Below, in pieces: positions 50,638-58,892 of a stretch of DNA of 59,685 nucleotides; position 1 is the first letter of the stretch; the number at the start of each line of letters is the position of its first letter. Source of the DNA: an uncultured Campylobacter sp. (lineage in GTDB: Bacteria > Campylobacterota > Campylobacteria > Campylobacterales > Campylobacteraceae); contig NZ_CALLWC010000038.1 in the NCBI RefSeq assembly GCF_938015785.1, positions 1 to 59,685 on the forward strand, written 5' to 3'. A program made the translations under genes and the position numbers. The notes beneath the pieces were generated by a model. The model saw nothing but the letters and a program-made list of their open reading frames with translations. It searched no databases and was not told where the DNA came from.

Positions 50638-52032
50638 ATGCTAGATTTAGAGCTTGCTTCGCGCATTACGATCATCACAAATCGCGCGCTCTGCGGCGGC
50701 GAGGCGGCGCTGCTTGCGCGCATAGCGGATTTTGCTGCGGCAGGCGTAGGCGAGATCGTCGTGCGCGAAAAGGATTTAGACGAAGCGGCCTATGCGGCGC
50801 TATTTGAGAATATACTGCGCGCTTGCGAGTTCTACGATCGCGCAGACCGGCTCAGCTTTGACGCGGATCGAGCTTGCCCGCATGAAATTTTGCCAAATAA
50901 AATCCGCGCCGCCAAATTTGATGCGGCAGAAGCGCACGAAGAGGGGTTTGGCACGGGTACGGCTCGCTCGGACGGAATTTTCGCAGAGGAAGTTTGCGCG
51001 CGTGCGATTCCGCATAAAATTTACGACGATCGAGCCTGCGCCGTCCAAGCCCTCGTAGGCGGATTGGACGCTAGCGCGGCCTACGCGGATAAAATTTCAC
51101 TCTACGAGTGCAACGAGGACAAAATTTTATTAAAAAAGCTCGATTTGAGCGGCGGCAATAGCGAGCTTTGCGCGGATACAGCTCGCAAGCACGCCGCTAC
51201 GGATGAGATTTGGCCTAAAAATTCCGCTCGTGTTTTAGATGAAATTTTGTCTGAAAATTTTACCAGCGCTGCAAACTGCGCGAATGATAGCACGCCAGGC
51301 GAAATTTCGCTTCGCGGCGCCGTATGCGAAACAAAACTCGCGGCAGAGATCGCACAGAGCATAGTAAATGCGGAAAGTATGCAGGGTGCGCAAAGTACAG
51401 AAAATGCGAATGATGTGCATAGTGCAAAAAATGCGTGGAACTCGCAGAGTGCGCAGTACACGGAAAGCTCGGAAAGTATAGAGGGCGTAGAAAATTCACG
51501 GAGCGTGAAAGAAGCGGAAAACTCGCAGAGCGCGGAGGGCGCGCAGAGCGCAGAGAGTGCAAGGCGCCTGCCTACGATCTTTGTGCATAATTTTGCAGAT
51601 TTTGCGTTGCGCGCGCGCGCGAGAAATTTATGGCTGCCGCTCGGGGTTTTGCGGAGCTTTAGTGCGGCGCGAGGGGCGGAGTTTTTGCGCGCAAATTTCA
51701 AAAAACTGATCGCTTCCTGCCACAGCGAGGCGGAGGCGCGCGAGGCGCTGGAGCTGGGCGCGAGTGCGATCTGCCTAAGCCACATCTTCGCGACCGATTG
51801 CAAGGCGGGGCTCGCGCCGAGGGGGCTAAATTTGATCCGCGCCGTGCGTGGGTTTTACGACGGCGAGATCTACGCGCTGGGCGGCATCACGCCGCACAAT
51901 TTTGCCTCCGTCCTACGCGCGGGAGCCGATAGGATCGCCGTCATGAGCTCGGCGATGACGGCGCGGGACGCTACTAGCTTCATAGCGGAATTTCAAAGGC
52001 TCTATCAGGCCGCTGGCGGCGGCAAAATTTAA
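50638..52032 (+). CDS. thiE: Thiamine phosphate synthase with a 240-residue low-complexity insertion
   Basis: 464 residues, about twice the normal ThiE length. It couples thiazole phosphate and pyrimidine diphosphate to thiamine phosphate. The N-terminal part (1-67: ITIITNRALCG, GEIVVREKDLDEAAY) and the C-terminal part (309-464: LWLPLGVL, ASCHSEAEAREALELGASAI, YALGGITPHNFASVLRAGADRIAVMSS) make a complete TIM barrel. Residues 68-308 are an insertion (50839-51561) ending in imperfect repeats rich in Ser, Ala, Glu and Asn (SAEGAQSAESA and similar). It splits the barrel after the second strand/helix, at a surface loop. An AAAGGAG site precedes the ATG. Confidence 0.88.
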   Translation: MLDLELASRITIITNRALCGGEAALLARIADFAAAGVGEIVVREKDLDEAAYAALFENILRACEFYDRADRLSFDADRACPHEILPNKIRAAKFDAAEAHEEGFGTGTARSDGIFAEEVCARAIPHKIYDDRACAVQALVGGLDASAAYADKISLYECNEDKILLKKLDLSGGNSELCADTARKHAATDEIWPKNSARVLDEILSENFTSAANCANDSTPGEISLRGAVCETKLAAEIAQSIVNAESMQGAQSTENANDVHSAKNAWNSQSAQYTESSESIEGVENSRSVKEAENSQSAEGAQSAESARRLPTIFVHNFADFALRARARNLWLPLGVLRSFSAARGAEFLRANFKKLIASCHSEAEAREALELGASAICLSHIFATDCKAGLAPRGLNLIRAVRGFYDGEIYALGGITPHNFASVLRAGADRIAVMSSAMTARDATSFIAEFQRLYQAAGGGKI

Positions 52033-52564
52033 TAAATTTAAAACTCGAAGCGGCTTTATTCTGGCGCGAGTGCGCGATATTTTAGAGTATTCGGGAGCGG
52101 GTTGTTCGAATTGCAGCGGCTTTGCTTGATTTGGATGGACAGCTCGTTTTAATATTTGAACGCACAACGGCTTCTTTGGGCGAATACGGCGGCGGCTTCG
52201 TTTGACTTTCGAGTTTGGCGGCTCGTATGCGGGCGCGACTCAGGCGGCGCGCATTTTTGGACTTAGCTGTGCGGATAAAATTTAATTGCGAGCCGAGTTT
52301 TTCGCGCTAAATTCTTTAAATTTACTCGTTGCGTCTTATCGGGCGCCCCAAAACAGATCGTGCCGCTTGAGCGGATGAAATTTATTTAGGTAGTGCATTT
52401 TTGTCGACGGCACGCAGAGTATCGTATCTATCCGCGCGGTGTAAAATTTTAAAATTCTAGGCGCGCTTGATCTGTAGAGTATATGGCGAGCGATGTAAAT
52501 TTTGTATTCAAAGGCTCGCGCAGCCGCGTTTAAAATTCACGCTCATCTTATGGCAGCGCCGTTC
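52033..52564. other. Intergenic region after thiE, no supported gene
   Basis: About 530 bases of GC-rich sequence with interspersed AAATTT words. No ribosome site or promoter is convincing. Confidence 0.45.
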
Positions 52565-52588
52565 AAAGATACAGCGCGCTGTATCTTT
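52565..52588. terminator. Perfect 24-base palindrome
   Basis: AAAGATACAGCG followed by its exact reverse complement CGCTGTATCTTT. As RNA it forms a 10-base-pair hairpin on either strand. It lies between the convergent thiE and DUF3108 genes, so a bidirectional terminator is possible, but an operator or recombination site is equally possible. Confidence 0.45.
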
Positions 52589-52604
52589 AAGGCCTGTCGC
52601 CGCG

Positions 52605-52754
52605 ATGAAATTTTGCACTTGCCAAGAGCCGCATAAGGAATTTGCGCAGCAGAGTTGCGCGGCGTGTTTCAAGCTTCTAGCGCGCCGAAATTTTGTTCCG
52701 CCGAAGCTCGCGCGGAGCCGCAAATTAAAATTTCGTGCCGCGCCTAAATTTTAA
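52605..52754 (+). CDS. Possible small cysteine-rich protein
   Basis: A 49-codon frame beginning MKFCTCQEPHKEFAQQSCAAC, with two CXC/CXXC-type pairs that could bind zinc. It starts 17 bases after the perfect palindrome. The second half becomes basic filler. No good ribosome site is seen, so it may be chance. Confidence 0.2.
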   Translation: MKFCTCQEPHKEFAQQSCAACFKLLARRNFVPPKLARSRKLKFRAAPKF

Positions 52755-52772
52755 AACTCGGCGGCGCAAATT

Positions 52773-53630
52773 TCATTCCACGAGCCGCGCGCGGATGTCG
52801 CCGAAGAGCAGCACGTCCTTCAAAACGGCGCGATTGGCGTAACCGCGCTCGTTTAGGCTTAGGTGCAGCTCGCCTCGGCTGCTCGAGAATATCGGCTGGT
52901 TGATGAAAACCACGTAAATCGCCGCAGCCTGCTTATCTGCGCCCGCGCCGCGCCCTTTAAAATTTACGTCCGTTGTGCCGGTTTTCGTATCTGCTCCGCT
53001 AGAGCTTGCGCTTGCCGCTGCGCTGGAGTTGGTATCCGCATCGCTAGGCGGCGCGACGCCGAGCTCGCTCGCGATATTTGCGGCGGCGCTTCCGCGCGGC
53101 CTTTCGATGTCGATCCTTCCGTCGGCGCCTTTTGCGCCCGCGGCTCGGACGAAAAATTTATCGCCCGAGTGCGGGATTTTAGAGAAATTGAAAAACAAAC
53201 TCAGCAAGTCGTTCGTCGCGAAGTAGGGCAAAATTTCATCGCTTACGAGCTGCAGCTCGCCGCCCGTGCCCTTGAACTTTTGAAATTTTATCGTTTTGCG
53301 CGCGTAGTCGAAGGCGTAGGTTTTGCGCTCGTTTTTCGTCGTTTTGCCCTTTTTGCGCGAGACCTCGTGGACGTAGAGATCGGGCATCAAAAGCCCCGCC
53401 ACGATGCGCCCCTTTGAGCGGAAGCTCTCGCGCCTTTGCCCGCTTAGGCTGCCCGCGACGCCCTGCGCAACGGCGTCCATGACGATCTCGTAGCGATCGC
53501 CCTGCCGCACGAGCCGCGTATTTGCGCTGCCGACCGCGCCGAAAACGCCGAACGAAATCTCATATTTCGCGCTGATCGTCTCGCCCAAGACCGCGCTCGC
53601 GCATAAAATCAAAGTAGCAAAAAATTTCAT
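52773..53630 (-). CDS. Periplasmic DUF3108-type protein
   Basis: 285 residues with a signal peptide (1-16, ending VLG). The beta-rich body fits DUF3108: ISAKYEISFGVFGAVGSANT, RRESFRSKGRIVAGLLMPDL and TYAFDYARKTIKFQK. A low-complexity insertion at about residues 195-232 (SSAAASASSSGADTKTG) interrupts the fold. The family has an unknown role in the cell envelope. It is transcribed alone on the minus strand, convergent with the thi genes. Confidence 0.75.
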   Translation of the reverse strand: MKFFATLILCASAVLGETISAKYEISFGVFGAVGSANTRLVRQGDRYEIVMDAVAQGVAGSLSGQRRESFRSKGRIVAGLLMPDLYVHEVSRKKGKTTKNERKTYAFDYARKTIKFQKFKGTGGELQLVSDEILPYFATNDLLSLFFNFSKIPHSGDKFFVRAAGAKGADGRIDIERPRGSAAANIASELGVAPPSDADTNSSAAASASSSGADTKTGTTDVNFKGRGAGADKQAAAIYVVFINQPIFSSSRGELHLSLNERGYANRAVLKDVLLFGDIRARLVE

Positions 53631-54209
53631 CCCTATCGTCCTTTCGCTTTGCGGCCCCCATTAAATTTACGTTCTTACGCGCCGCCCGTAAAGTTCACGC
53701 GGTAATCTACACTGCGTTTGTAAAATTTACCCTAAAAAGCAAAACTCGCGCCGTCTATTTCATTTTCTCCATAGCGTGATTATTAAATATCAGCCGCCAC
53801 CGCTCACCGTCGTGAAAGGCCGCGCCGTGTGCCTAAAGACACCGACTGTCGCCGCTTTTATATTTATGGCGCGTATACGGCTTGGCGCGCGCTTGCCAGA
53901 AATCGGAGCGATTTTATATTTCGTGCAGGCTGCTTCATCGCAAAGCGTGCCTGTAAATAAAATCAAAATTTACTATCGCGGCTATATTTGTACTTTGCAC
54001 TAGCTGCTATGCCGCGCCCGTAAAATTTACGCCCTTTGCGTCGCTTTATCGCATTGTGTTCGTAGAACTCGCGCTTAAAATTTACGCCGTTCGTTGCGCT
54101 TGCTAGCTTGCACTTCCGTGAGGCGCCGTTGTGTGCCGCAAATACAGCACGTCGATCGCTAGCAAATCCGCTCAAATTCAAACGGCTCGCGCGGGTCAAA
54201 TTTGAAAAT
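53631..54209. other. Intergenic region, faint coding relic on the minus strand
   Basis: No intact gene. On the minus strand, 53780-53920 reads YKIAPISGKRAPSRIRAINI then VGVFRHTARPFTTVSGGG before a stop, which looks more protein-like than filler. It may be decayed; I cannot name it. Confidence 0.25.
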
Positions 54210-54440
54210 TTAATCCTTCCAAAGCCACCATTTCAGCTTGGCTTTGTCTGGGTGCGGAGTATTTGCATAGTAGCAAACCATGCGGTAAACGTAGAGGATG
54301 CACCTGTCGCTGCCGCGCCCAAGCGCCTTTGTGCGTTCATCGTCTCGTAAGGATCCGCGCCCTTTAGCGAAGCGATATCCTCGTAAGCAGTGCCAGCAGA
54401 TCCGTCTCCGTCGCCTCGCCGACATAGGGGATTTTCTTAA
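54210..54440 (-). pseudogene. Decayed coding stretch of unknown family
   Basis: Three minus-strand frames each give a short plausible peptide in succession: KIPYVGEATETDLLALLTRI, then AYEDIASLKGADPYETMNAQ, then CILYVYRMVCYYANTPHPDK ending KLKWWLWKD before a stop at 54210. The switching of frames suggests a gene broken by small insertions or deletions. No start or ribosome site survives. The original function is unknown. Confidence 0.3.
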
Positions 54441-54739
54441 AATCGCTCGCGCCTTTACTCAAATTTTACTCCAATCTTTATTTAGATTTCGCCAGACTCG
54501 CCATTTGGATAAAATTTTAAAACCCCTTGAGAGTGCGAAATTTCAAAATCTCACTCGTGTGAGGCAAATTTTAAAATTTTATCCACGCGGTTCGAAAATT
54601 TTTAAAATTTTACCTCGCCGCCGGGCCGCCGCTGCGCTTATATGCGCCGCTTTTTAGTGCTAAGACGTCCGTCTGCGCTCATTGTCGGAAATTTTATCCG
54701 CAAGCTAGCAGGGAAGCTTGGGCGCGGCAAAGCTTAAAC

Positions 54740-54966
54740 GTTTTTAATCCCAAACGGAGTAAATTTACGCTTCCGCCTTGCGTCAAATGCAAAAATCTGA
54801 TGCATTTGTTTCAAACTCCAACGGGTAAATTTGAACCGGTTGTAGTCGAAAGCGCTATACTTTACCGCGAGTTTCAAACTCCAACAGAGCAAATTTTACA
54901 TGCTAACCATACGGCGGCTATCGGCAAAGTTCCTACGTTTCAAACCCCAACGGATTTTGTAAAAAA
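54740..54966. CRISPR. Decayed CRISPR-like array, four repeats, no cas genes in window
   Basis: Four related units begin at 54740, 54808, 54871 and 54937, spaced 68, 63 and 66 bases. The conserved half is GTTTCAAACTCCAAC (exact in two, GTTTCAAACCCCAAC in the last, diverged in the first). It is followed by a looser half near GAGTAAATTTAC in the first three. Read on the other strand the repeats end in GTTTGAAAC, like many type I and III CRISPR repeats. The gaps of 33-38 bases between repeats are unique. The half-degenerate repeats argue for a relic. Chance duplication of a filler word is the alternative. Confidence 0.45.
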
Positions 54967-55086
54967 GATGACGACGACGCTTCGACGTCATCCGAGCCGC
55001 CTTTGTACGCATTTTGATTAAAATTTCTTTCGCGCGGAAACCATGCTTAAAATTATTTTGCGTCAAATTTTATGTAAGTTTTGGCA

Positions 55087-55773
55087 CTAAATTTGCCCCA
55101 AAATTCGCTCGCAAATTTCGCGCGGATCGGCGCTTTGATAGATCGGCCTACCGACTACTATAAAATCAGCCCCCGCCTCGCGCGCGACGCCCAGATCCGC
55201 TACTCGCTTTTGATCTGCCGCACTCTCGCCAAAAGGCCTCACGCCCGGGCAAAGCGTGATAAAATTTGCGCTCGTTGCGTCCTTTATCAGGCGGCTCTCG
55301 AACGCCGAGCAGACCATGCCGTCAAGCCCCGCTTCGTAGCTCATCACGCCAAATTTGCGCACGGCGTCGTTTAAATTTTGCTCGTAAACCGCGCTAAATT
55401 CCGCCTGATCGAAGCTCGTTAGCGCCGAAACTGCAAGCACTAGCGGACGCGAACCGAGTTTGTCCAGCCGCTCCATTACGGTAGCCATCGCGCGCTTGCC
55501 GCTGCTTGCGTGCACGTTTATCATATCTACGCCGATTTTAGCGATCTCCTCGGCGGCGTCAGCCATCGTGTTTGGGATATCATAAAGCTTTAAATCGAGG
55601 AAAATTTTAAAATTTCCAAGCTTTTTTAGCTCCTCCACAAAGCCCGCTCCGTCGCGCAAATAGGCTCGCAAGCCCACTTTTAGCCAAATTTTATCGGCCA
55701 AACCCGCAAGCTCGCTCGCCAGCTGCAAACACTGCTGCTTCGAGCTCATATCAAGCGCGACGCAGAGCTTCAC
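55087..55773 (-). CDS. pyrF: Orotidine 5-prime-phosphate decarboxylase
   Basis: 228 residues. The last step of UMP synthesis, a TIM-barrel decarboxylase. The catalytic motif FLDLKLYDIPNTM (about residue 57-69) holds the Asp-Lys-Asp network; CVALDMSS lies at the start and FIVVGRPIYQ at the phosphate site. It begins with GTG, overlapping the nusB stop by four bases (GTGA). The order ribH-nusB-pyrF is the one I recall from C. jejuni. Confidence 0.96.
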   Translation of the reverse strand: MKLCVALDMSSKQQCLQLASELAGLADKIWLKVGLRAYLRDGAGFVEELKKLGNFKIFLDLKLYDIPNTMADAAEEIAKIGVDMINVHASSGKRAMATVMERLDKLGSRPLVLAVSALTSFDQAEFSAVYEQNLNDAVRKFGVMSYEAGLDGMVCSAFESRLIKDATSANFITLCPGVRPFGESAADQKRVADLGVAREAGADFIVVGRPIYQSADPREICERILGQI

Positions 55774-56798
55774 CGCTTATCCTTGCCGCGTACCGCGCCT
55801 TTGCTGCCCGCAGGTCTTTTTGAGATGGTGCCTCTGCCGCCGGCAGATTTTTTCGGCGCGGTAGAGATTTTGCGCCCCGCGCTACTTTTCGGCGCAGTAT
55901 TTTTACCCGCAGTGCCTTTCTTTGGTACCGCGTTTTTGCCGACTTTGAAATTTCTATCAGCACCCTCTTTTTTCGGCGCGGCGTCTTTGCCTCGTTCGCT
56001 TGCCTTAAAATTTTTACTTCGCTCGCCAGCTTTGAAATTTTTGCCAGTTTTCTCCGTCTTAAATTTATCTCCGGCCTTAAAATTTTTCTCCGTTTTAAAT
56101 TTTTTGCTCGCGGTGGATTCGGATTTTTTTGCGGACGCGCTGCGAGTTTTCAAATTAGCGGGCTTTTTAGACGGTCTGCTTCTTCTTATCGTAGAATTTT
56201 TCGGCGTGCCGTCCCTCTTTGTCTTAGTAAAATTTTTCGGCGTGCCGTCCGCGCCTGCGGGGATGAAATTTTTTGCCGTATCGTTGCTGTCCGAAACGGC
56301 GGAGTTTTTCTCCGTAGCAGGCTTAAAATTTTTGACTGCCTCCGTGGTTGTCTCGAGATTTTCACTTGCCGTCGCAGTCGGCTTGGAAATTTTATCTACC
56401 GCGATGTTTACGGGGCTATCTTTTAGCGCATCCAGCACGCCGTTTATAAATCTTGGCGAGATGCCAAGCTCCTTGGCGGAGTTGATCGCTTCGTTGATGA
56501 CGATGCCCGCGTCGGTGTCCGTAAAGCGCAGCTCATACGCCCCGAGCCGCAGTATCGCGCGCTCCAGAGCCGAAATTTCGGCGAGCTTAAATTCCTTTAA
56601 ATTTTCGTCTATCAGCGCATCGACTGCGGCGAGATTTTCGCTAGCGCCGCGCAGAAGCGCCAGCGTCCAGTTGCGCTGCTCGTTGCGAATGCGCTTTTCT
56701 TCCAGATACTCGTCCGCAAAGTCCTCGCCGCCGCCGTTCATATCACGGGAGTAAAGCAGCGAGATCGCAGCGAGCCTGGCTTGGTGTCTGGTGGCCAT
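55770..56798 (-). CDS. nusB: Transcription antitermination factor NusB with a 210-residue basic tail
   Basis: 342 residues, whereas NusB is normally about 130-145. Residues 1-132 are the standard helical NusB fold that binds boxA RNA with NusE/S10 (RHQARLAAISLLYSRDMNGG, EISALERAILRLGAYELRF, IVINEAINSAKELG, FINGVLDAL). Residues 133-342 are a Lys-rich low-complexity tail with repeats such as KNFKAGERSKNFKASERG and APKKSAGGRG. The predicted charge is strongly positive, so it may bind RNA. It starts one base after the ribH stop and overlaps pyrF. A real extension is supported by tight coupling to pyrF at its very end. Confidence 0.93.
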   Translation of the reverse strand: MATRHQARLAAISLLYSRDMNGGGEDFADEYLEEKRIRNEQRNWTLALLRGASENLAAVDALIDENLKEFKLAEISALERAILRLGAYELRFTDTDAGIVINEAINSAKELGISPRFINGVLDALKDSPVNIAVDKISKPTATASENLETTTEAVKNFKPATEKNSAVSDSNDTAKNFIPAGADGTPKNFTKTKRDGTPKNSTIRRSRPSKKPANLKTRSASAKKSESTASKKFKTEKNFKAGDKFKTEKTGKNFKAGERSKNFKASERGKDAAPKKEGADRNFKVGKNAVPKKGTAGKNTAPKSSAGRKISTAPKKSAGGRGTISKRPAGSKGAVRGKDKR

Positions 56799-56799
56799 T

Positions 56800-57270
56800 T
56801 TACGCCTTTATGTTGCGAAATAGGCTTAGAAGCTCGATCGCACCGCTCATTGCTTCAAAGCCCTTGTTGCCGGCCTTTGAGCCTGCTCGCTCGATCGCTT
56901 GCTCGATATTATCGGTAGTCAGCACGCCGAAAGTCACGGGTGCGCCGTATTTTAGCATAGTGTTTGCGATACCTTTGCTTACTTCGGCGCTTACGTAGTC
57001 AAAATGCGGAGTAGAGCCGCGGATCACCGCGCCTAGGCAGACGACGGCGTCGTAGAGCTTGGAGCTTAGCGCCTTTTCAAGCGCAAGCGGGATCTCAAAA
57101 GCGCCAGGCACCAGCATCAGGCTTAAATTTTCCTCCTTGCCGCCGTGGCGCAAAAACGCATCGTGCGCCCCCTCGACTAGGCGATCGGTGATGATGTGGT
57201 TGAAGCGGGCGTTGATGATTAGAATTTTTTCGCTACCCTTAAGAGCAAGCGAGCCTTCGATGATTTTCAT
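56800..57270 (-). CDS. ribH: 6,7-dimethyl-8-ribityllumazine synthase
   Basis: 156 residues. Penultimate step of riboflavin synthesis; assembles into icosahedral or pentameric shells. Conserved blocks are IINARFNHIITDRLVEGA, VPGAFEIPLALEKAL, CLGAVIRGSTPHFDYV (catalytic His) and PVTFGVLTTDNIEQAIERAG. An AAAGGAAA site precedes the ATG. It heads the ribH-nusB-pyrF operon. Confidence 0.97.
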   Translation of the reverse strand: MKIIEGSLALKGSEKILIINARFNHIITDRLVEGAHDAFLRHGGKEENLSLMLVPGAFEIPLALEKALSSKLYDAVVCLGAVIRGSTPHFDYVSAEVSKGIANTMLKYGAPVTFGVLTTDNIEQAIERAGSKAGNKGFEAMSGAIELLSLFRNIKA

Positions 57271-57350
57271 GATTTTCCTTTGCGTTAAATTTAGCGCTAA
57301 GCTTAGCTAAAATCGCCAAAATTCTAAATTAATTTCAGCATCACGGCGCT

Positions 57351-57660
57351 TTAAATTATGAGAAATAACAGCGCTTTGCGCGCCAGAAATTTCTCGCAGC
57401 GAACGAATATGCCCAGCATCACGGCGCCGATCGTGCCGATGTCTGTGTATATCACATAGGCGAAGCGGCATCTGCCGTATCGCAAAGGATAAAAATCCAA
57501 GCGAGAGAGCGAAATGTATCGCCAAAAGCGCCGCGAGGACTCATTAGTGCGCGAATCTGTCGCCTTTTGCAAACAGCCCCACCAGCGAGTTTGAGCTCTA
57601 CGCCTGGTCGCACATAAAAAGCGCTCCGATGAGGATTAAAGCGAAGTTTGGCGTTAACAA
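57351..57660 (-). pseudogene. Relic of a small multidrug resistance (SMR) transporter gene
   Basis: On the minus strand, separate frames give successive pieces of an SMR protein: FALILIGALFMCDQA, then AIHFALSLGFLSFAIRQMPL, then after a frameshift AYVIYTDIGTIGAVMLGIFV ending ALLFLII before a TAA at 57351. The last block matches the SMR helix with GIGTVGA and the GIxxFxE region. Two in-frame stops and at least one frameshift make it non-functional. It occupies the space upstream of ribH where C. jejuni has other genes, as I recall. Confidence 0.55.
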
Positions 57661-57768
57661 ACCGCCTAAATTTTAAATTTAAAGCGCAATTGCGATGGTT
57701 TAGATTGAAATTCGTCTTAAAATTAATCCTAAATAATAAATTTTATTAATCATTTAGAAATTTTAGGC

Positions 57769-57774
57769 TATAAT
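57769..57774 (+). promoter_or_regulatory. -10 box for sodB
   Basis: TTAGGCTATAATCGC, an extended TATAAT 30 bases before the sodB ATG. Upstream lie phased T/A-rich tracts (TTTTATTAATCATTTAG). No obvious Fur or PerR box is certain, though ATAATAAATTTTATTAAT (57733-57750) is a palindrome-like candidate. Confidence 0.6.
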
Positions 57775-57804
57775 CGCTTCAAAATTTATTTCAAGGAGAG
57801 AAAG

Positions 57805-58428
57805 ATGTTTAAACTTAGAGAGTTGCCGTTCGATGCGGCGCACAACGCGGTCGTAAGCAAAGAAACCTGTGATTATCACCACGGCAAGCACCATGCGACC
57901 TATGTGGCAAATTTAAATAAACTTACCGAATCGGGCGAGTTTGCGGGCAAGGGGCTTTACGAGATCGTAACGGCTGCTAGCGGCGGGCTTTTCAACAACG
58001 CAGCGCAGGTTTACAACCACGATTTTTACTGGGATTGCATCGCAAAGCCTAGCGAGCCGTCTGCGGAGCTAAAATCGGCGCTAGCGGAAAATTTCGCGGA
58101 TTTTAAAAGCGAGTTTTTGGCTGCTGCTACGGCGCATTTCGGCTCGGGCTGGGTGTGGCTCGCTTACGATCCCAAATCGGGCAAGCTTTGCATCAAAGCG
58201 ACCCAAAACGCCGCCACGCCGGTGACCGAAGGGCTCGTGCCGCTTCTAGTCGTGGACGTTTGGGAGCACGCGTATTACATCGATGAGCACAATGCGCGCC
58301 CGAAATATCTGGAAAAATTCTACGCGGGCATCAACTGGGAGTTCGTCTCAAGCGCCTACGAATGGGCTAAAAAAGAGGGTCTCGGCTCGGTGAAATTCTA
58401 CATCGACGAGCTTCACGGCAGAGATTAA
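57805..58428 (+). CDS. sodB: Iron superoxide dismutase
   Basis: 207 residues. It converts superoxide into oxygen and peroxide. Metal ligands are His in CDYHHGKHHATYV, His in YNHDFYWDC and the DVWEHAYYID Asp and His. Gln in NNAAQVYNHDFYW is the position that marks the iron form. There is no signal peptide; it is cytoplasmic. An AAGGAG site precedes the ATG and a clear promoter lies upstream, so it is a single-gene unit. Confidence 0.96.
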   Translation: MFKLRELPFDAAHNAVVSKETCDYHHGKHHATYVANLNKLTESGEFAGKGLYEIVTAASGGLFNNAAQVYNHDFYWDCIAKPSEPSAELKSALAENFADFKSEFLAAATAHFGSGWVWLAYDPKSGKLCIKATQNAATPVTEGLVPLLVVDVWEHAYYIDEHNARPKYLEKFYAGINWEFVSSAYEWAKKEGLGSVKFYIDELHGRD

Positions 58429-58892
58429 ATTTTAAAATTTAAGCGGACGCGGCGATACAAAAATCTGGGTCCGTCGCGCTTCGCTTGCGTAAATTTTAAA
58501 TTGCGCGGGCACGCACAAACGGAAGCGGTGCTACCCGCAGAGCTAGAATCCGTTTAAACGCATAATCCGAGTAGAGCGGATACGGCTCGCGTAGTACACA
58601 AAGCTGAAATCTCTTGAGCGCCCGTAGGTTCGCTGTGGGTTCGCTGCAGACGCAGATTTGCTGCGTAGGACGTGAACGCCGCCCGCAAATCGCTTAGACG
58701 CACCGCAAGCGACCCTGGACGATAATCGCCGCCGCGCTTGCTGCATGCCACCGATCGCTTAAAATTTTAATTCAAAGCTAGCGGCTAAATTTCGGGATTT
58801 GTCTCGGAATTTAGCCGCAGCAATACCACTTTTCAATCTATCTTTTAAATTTAAAATTTCATCAAAACTCGGGCGCCAAGCCCAATCAAAAT
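58429..58892. other. Intergenic region, no supported gene
   Basis: 464 bases between the convergent sodB and LysE-family genes. It holds AAATTTTAAAATTTAAGCGG just after sodB and otherwise GC-rich sequence; GGTTCGCTGTGGGTTCGCTGC near 58625 is a small direct duplication. Confidence 0.45.

Noticed and set aside
54800..55021. 73-codon protein with repeated FQTPT motif
   Set aside because: The repeated motif is simply the translated 63-66-base repeat of the CRISPR-like array; there is no ribosome site and the frame is best seen as an artefact.
55783..56754. Plus-strand open frame of 323 codons opposite nusB
   Set aside because: It is the antisense of the repetitive Lys-rich nusB tail and core; it has no ribosome site and its product is low complexity. 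nusB on the other strand has clear homology and operon coupling.
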